From Actinomycetota bacterium (GTDB lineage: Bacteria > Actinomycetota > Aquicultoria > Aquicultorales > Aquicultoraceae): DNA of 9,572 bases. Position numbers and translations under genes: made by a program. Each line of letters begins with the position of its first letter. Position 1 is the stretch's first letter. The stretch spans positions 1-9,572 of the forward strand of contig JASEIR010000086.1 in assembly GCA_030017355.1 (NCBI GenBank). Reading direction: 5' to 3'. This document shows, in pieces, positions 5,675-9,572 of this stretch. Below the pieces are notes generated by a model that saw only the letters and a program-made list of their open reading frames with translations, was not told the origin of the DNA and searched no databases.

Positions 5675-7006
5675 ATGACTGAAAACGATGTCCCGAATAA
5701 ACGTGGCAAATCATTGAAGGCCCGTAATAAATTATTAGAAACTGAGGTTTTGGAGGCAGAAGCAACCTCCCCAGAAGCCGAGATTGTTGAAAAGGGAACC
5801 AGGCGGTTGCGCCTTTTCTCGTCCCTTCAATATCCTAATTATCGCTACTTATGGTCTGGAGCACTCCTTTCAAATGTTGGAACATGGATCCAAACAGTTG
5901 CACTAGGCTGGTTTGTTTTTCAAATTACAAGATCGGAATTCCTTCTTGGACTTGTTAACTTCACCTCCAGCCTTCCTACTTTTTTTCTCGCGCTAGTTGG
6001 AGGTGCTGTTGCTGATAGATACGAGAAAAGGGCGCTTCTTATAATCAGCCAAGCAATACTTATGCTGCTGGCCTTCCTTTTAGGCATCCTGATATCACTT
6101 AATTTAGCCAGTGTTATCATCATTATTCTTATATCTCTGGTTGCTGGAATTGCTTCAAGTTTTAATTTTCCAGCATGGCAAGCGCTTATCCCAGAGCTTG
6201 TTCCGAGGAAAGACCTGATGAATGCCGTTGCCCTTAACTCGGCTCAATTTAACGCAGCCAGGTTAATCGGGCCCGCTATTGCGGGAATCATCATAGCTCA
6301 GTTGGGAGTATCTTATCCCTTTTACATAAATGCTATTAGTTTCTTGGCTGTTATAATAGCTCTTGCTCTTGTTAAACCTCACCCAACGGTTAAGCATGAA
6401 ATTAGCGCAAACGTCTGGCAAAATATTGTCGATGGAATAAACTACGTTAGAAGCAAAGCCTCAACTGCTACCCTTCTAATTGCGGTTGGTATGCTTACAG
6501 TATTTGGAATGTCGCATACCGTGCTAATACCGGTATATGCCGACGTTATCCTCAATGTCGGCCCAAGCGGCCTTGGCTATCTGGTTGCAGCAAGCGGTCT
6601 AGGGGCCGTCTTTGGGGCGCTTCTCGTTGCCAGCCTTTCCCATACGGTAGATAGAAGAAGTCTGATAAAGACCGGAATACTAAGCTATAGCATATTCTTG
6701 TTTATTTTTGCCCTTTCAAAGATATTTATTGTCTCACTTATCGCCCAGGCTGGTATTGGCATATCCTTCTTGGTAGCAATCTCATCCTCCAACACATCCC
6801 TGCAAGATGCGACGCCTTCTAAAATTAGGGGCCGGGTGATGAGCTTATTTGTCTGGGCGTTTATTGGTATATATCCAATCGGTAGCTTTCTTGTTGGCTC
6901 TGTTGCACAGTTAATCGGCAGCCCAGCGGCTCTGGTTATAAACTCAATAATCCTTCTTATAACTTCAGCAGTACTTTACATCCGCAAGGATTTACTTGAG
7001 GCCTGA
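5675..7006 (+). CDS. MFS exporter, MFS_3 (EntS-like) family
   Basis: The 443-residue integral membrane protein has about twelve hydrophobic segments and the MFS_3 N-terminal signature: YPNYRYLWSGALLSNVGTWIQTVALGWFVFQIT, then motif A as GGAVADRYEKR (109-119). This family includes EntS-like exporters and many uncharacterised drug or metabolite efflux pumps; the substrate cannot be told. The transporter core starts near residue 45, so the first ~45 residues are a highly charged cytoplasmic extension. The ATG is fixed by a TAG stop two codons upstream in frame, yet no clear Shine-Dalgarno precedes it. It lies 121 bp downstream of the UDG gene on the same strand and converges with the nitroreductase (50-bp gap, no clear terminator). 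Confidence 0.88.
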   Translation: MTENDVPNKRGKSLKARNKLLETEVLEAEATSPEAEIVEKGTRRLRLFSSLQYPNYRYLWSGALLSNVGTWIQTVALGWFVFQITRSEFLLGLVNFTSSLPTFFLALVGGAVADRYEKRALLIISQAILMLLAFLLGILISLNLASVIIIILISLVAGIASSFNFPAWQALIPELVPRKDLMNAVALNSAQFNAARLIGPAIAGIIIAQLGVSYPFYINAISFLAVIIALALVKPHPTVKHEISANVWQNIVDGINYVRSKASTATLLIAVGMLTVFGMSHTVLIPVYADVILNVGPSGLGYLVAASGLGAVFGALLVASLSHTVDRRSLIKTGILSYSIFLFIFALSKIFIVSLIAQAGIGISFLVAISSSNTSLQDATPSKIRGRVMSLFVWAFIGIYPIGSFLVGSVAQLIGSPAALVINSIILLITSAVLYIRKDLLEA

Positions 7007-7056
7007 ATCTATGCTTTCTCTAAACTATACATTTTCAATAAGGCCGCGCTATACGA

Positions 7057-7566
7057 CTATGCCTCTTCCCACAAAAATACTAGTTCATCTAGGCCTTTTC
7101 GCCTGCTTGTTTGTGAAGCTGAAGTCGGATGACCAATTGCAATCACTGCCATTAGTTCTAGGTTCGGTGATGCGCTCAGCAACTTCTCAACCTTATCCCG
7201 ATTAGCCAGTATTTGACCAAGCCAACACGCCCCTAGACCTAAGGAGTGTGCCTCAAGAAGCATATTTTGTATGCAAGCCCCGATTGCCTGGACATCCTTT
7301 GTCCTATCATACATTACAGACCTATCGAGAAACACCGCGACCAGGACATCAGCCCCCAGAACAACAGATGAATACTTTGTGGCATTTGCTATTTCCCTCT
7401 TTGTTTCTTCCTTTTTAACGACAGCAAATCGCCACGGCTGGTTGTTTAACCCGGAAGGAGCCCACCGACCCGCTTCAAGAATTTTATCGATATGCTCGTT
7501 TGCAACCCGAGCACCGGTATAGTTCCTGACGCTTCTCCTGGCCTTTATGATATCAAGCAGTTCCAT
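7057..7566 (-). CDS. Nitroreductase-family flavoprotein (FMN)
   Basis: The 169-residue product is a small member of the nitroreductase superfamily, FMN-dependent NAD(P)H oxidoreductases acting on nitro compounds, quinones or flavins. It shows the FMN-binding N-terminus IIKARRSVRNYTG, the segment GRWAPSGLNNQPWRF, and the C-terminal LGACWLGQI...VIAIGHP. The length is that of the minimal family form, which usually dimerises around FMN. I chose the ATG at 7564-7566 since MELLDIIKARRSVRNY is a typical start and a GGGGG stretch lies about 5 nt upstream; a GTG at 7585-7587 would add seven residues. It is a single-gene unit, converging with the MFS gene and 111 bp downstream of the YgbA-like gene. 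The natural substrate is unknown. Confidence 0.92.
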   Translation of the reverse strand: MELLDIIKARRSVRNYTGARVANEHIDKILEAGRWAPSGLNNQPWRFAVVKKEETKREIANATKYSSVVLGADVLVAVFLDRSVMYDRTKDVQAIGACIQNMLLEAHSLGLGACWLGQILANRDKVEKLLSASPNLELMAVIAIGHPTSASQTSRRKGLDELVFLWEEA

Positions 7567-7677
7567 CTCATCCCCCGCTTTAAGCACCCAATTTAAGCCT
7601 GCTCTTACAGGAAAAGTATATAGTTGATTGCTATAAGCGGTCTAGATGCCAGTGTTTGCGTCGGTTAGTAGTTTTGC

Positions 7678-8037
7678 TTAGGCAAAATAATGAATCAACA
7701 TATCAAGGCGGCCTCTTTTGGCAAGATAGATGCCAGAGAACTTCATGGCCTCTTTTACCATCGACCGGTATACAGGATGATAGCAGTGATTAGAGCATTT
7801 TTTACACATTGGCTTTGGATCAAGCGGGCACATTGCGCGTTTAACAATGCCATGGTTTAAAAGCTTTGAGCAATCTCGGCACAGATTCATACAAGGAAGC
7901 TTAAGCGCTTCAGCACCTTTGCTTCTGCAAACAAAGGGATGCTTGTCGCTGCCTTTATGATTCTCCCGGCAATATATTTGGATAAACTTAGCAAGTATTT
8001 TGATGTCTTTTTCAACTTTGGGCTTAAAAACTGACAT
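7678..8037 (-). CDS. ygbA: YgbA-like cysteine-rich protein (nitrous oxide-stimulated promoter family)
   Basis: The 119-residue protein matches the YgbA_NO family, named from Escherichia coli ygbA, an NsrR-controlled gene induced by nitric oxide. Diagnostic features are FIQIYCRENH (18-27), LCRDCSKLL (52-60), the CPLDPKPMCKKCSNHCYHP block (70-88) and VKEAMKFSG (94-102). The nine cysteines (23, 37, 49, 53, 56, 70, 78, 81, 85) suggest a metal or Fe-S site. Two upstream starts (GTG 8065-8067, ATG 8062-8064) would add ten residues but have no Shine-Dalgarno and fall at or before the predicted transcription start. The ATG at 8035-8037 gives the usual family length and follows a weak GGTG. An FNR-type palindrome lies 60 bp upstream. 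Its biochemical role is unknown; cytoplasmic, probably nitrosative stress. Confidence 0.85.
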   Translation of the reverse strand: MSVFKPKVEKDIKILAKFIQIYCRENHKGSDKHPFVCRSKGAEALKLPCMNLCRDCSKLLNHGIVKRAMCPLDPKPMCKKCSNHCYHPVYRSMVKEAMKFSGIYLAKRGRLDMLIHYFA

Positions 8038-8068
8038 AAAAACACCGATTAACAATTTTCTCATCACA

Positions 8069-8111
8069 AGAATAAAAAAACCATGAGGTCGATTTGGTTG
8101 ACTTAAGTCAA
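8069..8111 (-). promoter_or_regulatory. FNR/DNR-type operator and promoter of the YgbA-like gene
   Basis: The 14-bp perfect palindrome TTGACTTAAGTCAA (8098-8111) is TTGAC-N4-GTCAA, the half-site layout of CRP/FNR-family regulators (FNR consensus TTGAT-N4-ATCAA). On the minus strand a -10-like TATTCT lies at 8069-8074. This predicts transcription from about 8062, so the palindrome centre is about -42, the class II activator position, and no separate -35 box is needed. The leader to the chosen ATG is then about 25 nt. Sequence and spacing are seen; the regulator is inferred. Confidence 0.65.
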
Positions 8112-8123
8112 AGACTGATTAGT

Positions 8124-8164
8124 CACTTATACAAGTCATTTATGTGACCACATTTATGTAACTA
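8124..8164. repeat. Three tandem 13-14-bp repeats between nth and the YgbA-like gene
   Basis: CACTTATACAAGT (8124-8136), CATTTATGTGACCA (8137-8150) and CATTTATGTAACTA (8151-8164) lie head to tail; the last two share 12 of 14 bases. The junction forms a near-palindrome ATGTG-AC-CACAT (8142-8153). The array runs almost to the nth stop codon and lies upstream of the FNR-type operator. It could hold further regulator half-sites or be a small slippage repeat. Confidence 0.55.
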
Positions 8165-8168
8165 TATC

Positions 8169-8819
8169 CTAGGACATGGCTGCTGATGGGCAGATATCGT
8201 TAAGGATGCATGCATCGCAATGGGGCTTTTTAGCATCGCATACCGCCCTTCCGTGCTCAATCAGTAGATATGTAAACTTAAACCAGTCATCCTTTGGCAC
8301 TATATCCATTAAATCAACCTCAATTTTTTCCGGGTCGGTATTATTGCTAAGACCCAGGCGGTTTGAAAGGCGTTTGACATGGGTATCAACTGCTATCCCC
8401 TCTGTAATGCCAAAAGCATTTCCAAGAACAACATTTGCGGTTTTTCTGGCAACCCCCGGCAGTTGAACCAAATCCTCCATTCTGGACGGAACCTCGCCTC
8501 CAAATCGCCCTATTAACATATTAGCCATACTTATTATGTTTTTTGCTTTATTTCTGTAAAAGCCGGTTGGACGGATATCTTTCTCAAGCTCCTCTAGGCG
8601 CGCATTTGCATAATCATAAACGTCCCTGTATTTCTTAAAAAGTACCTTTGTGACCTCATTTACCTTTTTGTCGGTGCATTGGGCAGAAAGAATTACTGCA
8701 ACAAGAAGCTCAAGTGGGTTTGAATAGTTAAGGACTATCCTTGCATCTGGATATTCCCTTTTAAGACGAGTGATAATCTCAAGTGCTTTATCTTTGATTT
8801 TAACATCTTTAACTTGCAT
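8169..8819 (-). CDS. nth: Endonuclease III (DNA glycosylase/AP lyase)
   Basis: Nth removes oxidised pyrimidines and cuts abasic sites in base-excision repair. The 216-residue protein has all the hallmarks. The helix-hairpin-helix LPGVARKTANVV (120-131) holds the catalytic Lys K126. VDTHV contains the catalytic Asp D145. The C-terminal [4Fe-4S] motif C194-x6-C201-x2-C204-x5-C210 is complete. The ATG is the only usable start; its best Shine-Dalgarno, GGGGAG, is 12 nt upstream and touches the stop codon of the ClC gene. The 18-bp gap to that gene suggests one transcript, clc-nth. Downstream it is followed by the repeat-rich region before the YgbA-like gene. Confidence 0.97.
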   Translation of the reverse strand: MQVKDVKIKDKALEIITRLKREYPDARIVLNYSNPLELLVAVILSAQCTDKKVNEVTKVLFKKYRDVYDYANARLEELEKDIRPTGFYRNKAKNIISMANMLIGRFGGEVPSRMEDLVQLPGVARKTANVVLGNAFGITEGIAVDTHVKRLSNRLGLSNNTDPEKIEVDLMDIVPKDDWFKFTYLLIEHGRAVCDAKKPHCDACILNDICPSAAMS

Positions 8820-8837
8820 TTTACGCGACTACTCCCC

Positions 8838-9572
8838 TTATTGTACGAACTTAGAAACCTCCTCAAGACGGATAATATCAGTGCTTGCAATGATACCAAC
8901 TACTTTTTTAGGGTCTTTTGGGTCTACCACCGGCAATCTATCAATATCAAATTCGTGCATTATTGCAGAAGCTTCTGACAGCGCTTGGTCAGGGTACATA
9001 ACGACTGTGTCTTTATATGCTACATCTCTAACTAGTGTATTTGACCAATCTTTGGTAGGAACGCATCTTATATCGCAAATAGCAATCATCCCATACAAAT
9101 TGCCCCTCTCAATAACTGGAAAACTTTTGTGTCGGTATATGAAGAGATAGTCGTTAACAAATTGCTCAATAGTGATATTTGATGGCACTAGTACCACATC
9201 TTGGGTCATGACATCTTTAACTTTCCTCCTGAGTATTTTATGAACGATTGTCTGTCTATGATAGCGCTGATGAATCGAGATTGAACGCCGGCCGGAAATC
9301 GTATAGCTGACTGCTGCTGCTATTAGGCCAGGTATAATAAAGCCAGGACTACCTGTGGTCTCGGCTATAAAAGTTACTGCGGCAAGAGGCGTATTGTAGC
9401 CTGCTCCAAGAAATGCAGCCATGCCAATGATTGGATATAGCGAATTATCCGCGGAAATTAACCGCGAGAACGCACCACCCACAGCTGTTCCCATGACTAT
9501 CATAGGGATAAAAATGCCTCCTACCCCTCCGGCCGCCATTGTTGCAGAAGTCCCTAGGACTTTAAGTAAAAA
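8838..9572 (-). CDS. ClC-type chloride channel/antiporter with two CBS domains (5' part missing)
   Basis: The frame is open to the right edge, so this is the C-terminal 244 residues of a longer protein. The first visible residues run KVLGTSATMAAGGVGGIFIP, the conserved ClC GGxGGIFxP loop that helps to form the anion pathway. AFLGAGYNTPLAAVTFIAETTG corresponds to the later ClC helices with the conserved Pro and Glu. After the membrane part come two CBS repeats (KDVMTQDVVLV...MIAICDI and VRDVAYKDTVVMY...GIIASTDIIR), which often bind adenine nucleotides and gate ClC proteins. The selectivity motif GSGIP and the gating glutamate (GREGP) lie beyond the window, so channel versus H+/Cl- exchanger cannot be judged. 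The ATG at 9537-9539 is internal, not a start. It is codirectional with nth, 18 bp away. Confidence 0.93.
   Translation of the reverse strand, partial: FLLKVLGTSATMAAGGVGGIFIPMIVMGTAVGGAFSRLISADNSLYPIIGMAAFLGAGYNTPLAAVTFIAETTGSPGFIIPGLIAAAVSYTISGRRSISIHQRYHRQTIVHKILRRKVKDVMTQDVVLVPSNITIEQFVNDYLFIYRHKSFPVIERGNLYGMIAICDIRCVPTKDWSNTLVRDVAYKDTVVMYPDQALSEASAIMHEFDIDRLPVVDPKDPKKVVGIIASTDIIRLEEVSKFVQ

Noticed and set aside
8062..8067. GTG or ATG as the start of the YgbA-like gene
   Set aside because: No Shine-Dalgarno precedes them, they fall at or before the predicted transcription start, and they make the protein longer than the family norm.
8079..8099. AACCA/TGGTT hairpin followed by a T run on the minus strand, as a terminator of nth
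   Set aside because: The stem is only 5 bp with an 11-nt loop, and it lies between the operator and the -10 box of the next gene, where the T run has a better explanation as part of the promoter.
8770..9150. Plus-strand 126-codon open frame
   Set aside because: It is antisense to the CBS domains of the ClC gene and to the nth start, both firmly identified.

Overview
The window looks like ordinary chromosome from an anaerobic or microaerophilic, monoderm-type bacterium of moderate G+C. The order nadD - yqeK - LytR/LCP-type protein - rsfS, on one strand, is the arrangement typical of Firmicutes and Actinobacteriota. A deep-branching member of either group would fit; I cannot place it more exactly from the sequence alone. 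Nothing suggests a prophage, insertion sequence or CRISPR array.

Layout. Positions 1-350 hold a strong minus-strand promoter and ribosome-binding site for a gene lying off the left edge, a perfect 19-bp hairpin, and a tRNA-Ala(GGC) gene with its own near-consensus promoter. Positions 351-3208 hold the minus-strand cluster nadD (NAD synthesis), yqeK (Ap4A hydrolase), an LCP/LytR_C membrane protein and rsfS (ribosome silencing factor). The rsfS reading frame has no ATG/GTG/TTG at its true N-terminus and appears to start at CTG. Positions 3408-4823 encode a GT4-type glycosyltransferase fused to a C-terminal pair of CBS domains. Divergent from it, on the plus strand, lie a family-4-like uracil-DNA glycosylase that has kept only two of the usual four cluster cysteines, and then an MFS_3-type exporter (5675-7006). 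The rest is on the minus strand: a small nitroreductase, a YgbA-type (nitrous-oxide-stimulated-promoter family) cysteine-rich protein, endonuclease III (nth), and the 3' part of a ClC chloride channel with two CBS domains, cut by the right edge.

Function. The left half is housekeeping: cofactor synthesis, nucleotide alarmone turnover, ribosome hibernation and cell-envelope assembly. The right half leans towards redox or nitrosative stress and base-excision repair (UDG, Nth, nitroreductase, YgbA-like). The best regulatory signal is a perfect TTGAC-N4-GTCAA palindrome upstream of the YgbA-like gene. It is placed about -42 from a predicted start of transcription, the geometry of a promoter activated by a CRP/FNR-family (FNR/DNR/NnrR-like) regulator. 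I see no wholly new multi-gene system. The items most worth checking are this operator, the CTG start, the GT4-CBS fusion, the cysteine-poor UDG and the diverged LCP active site.
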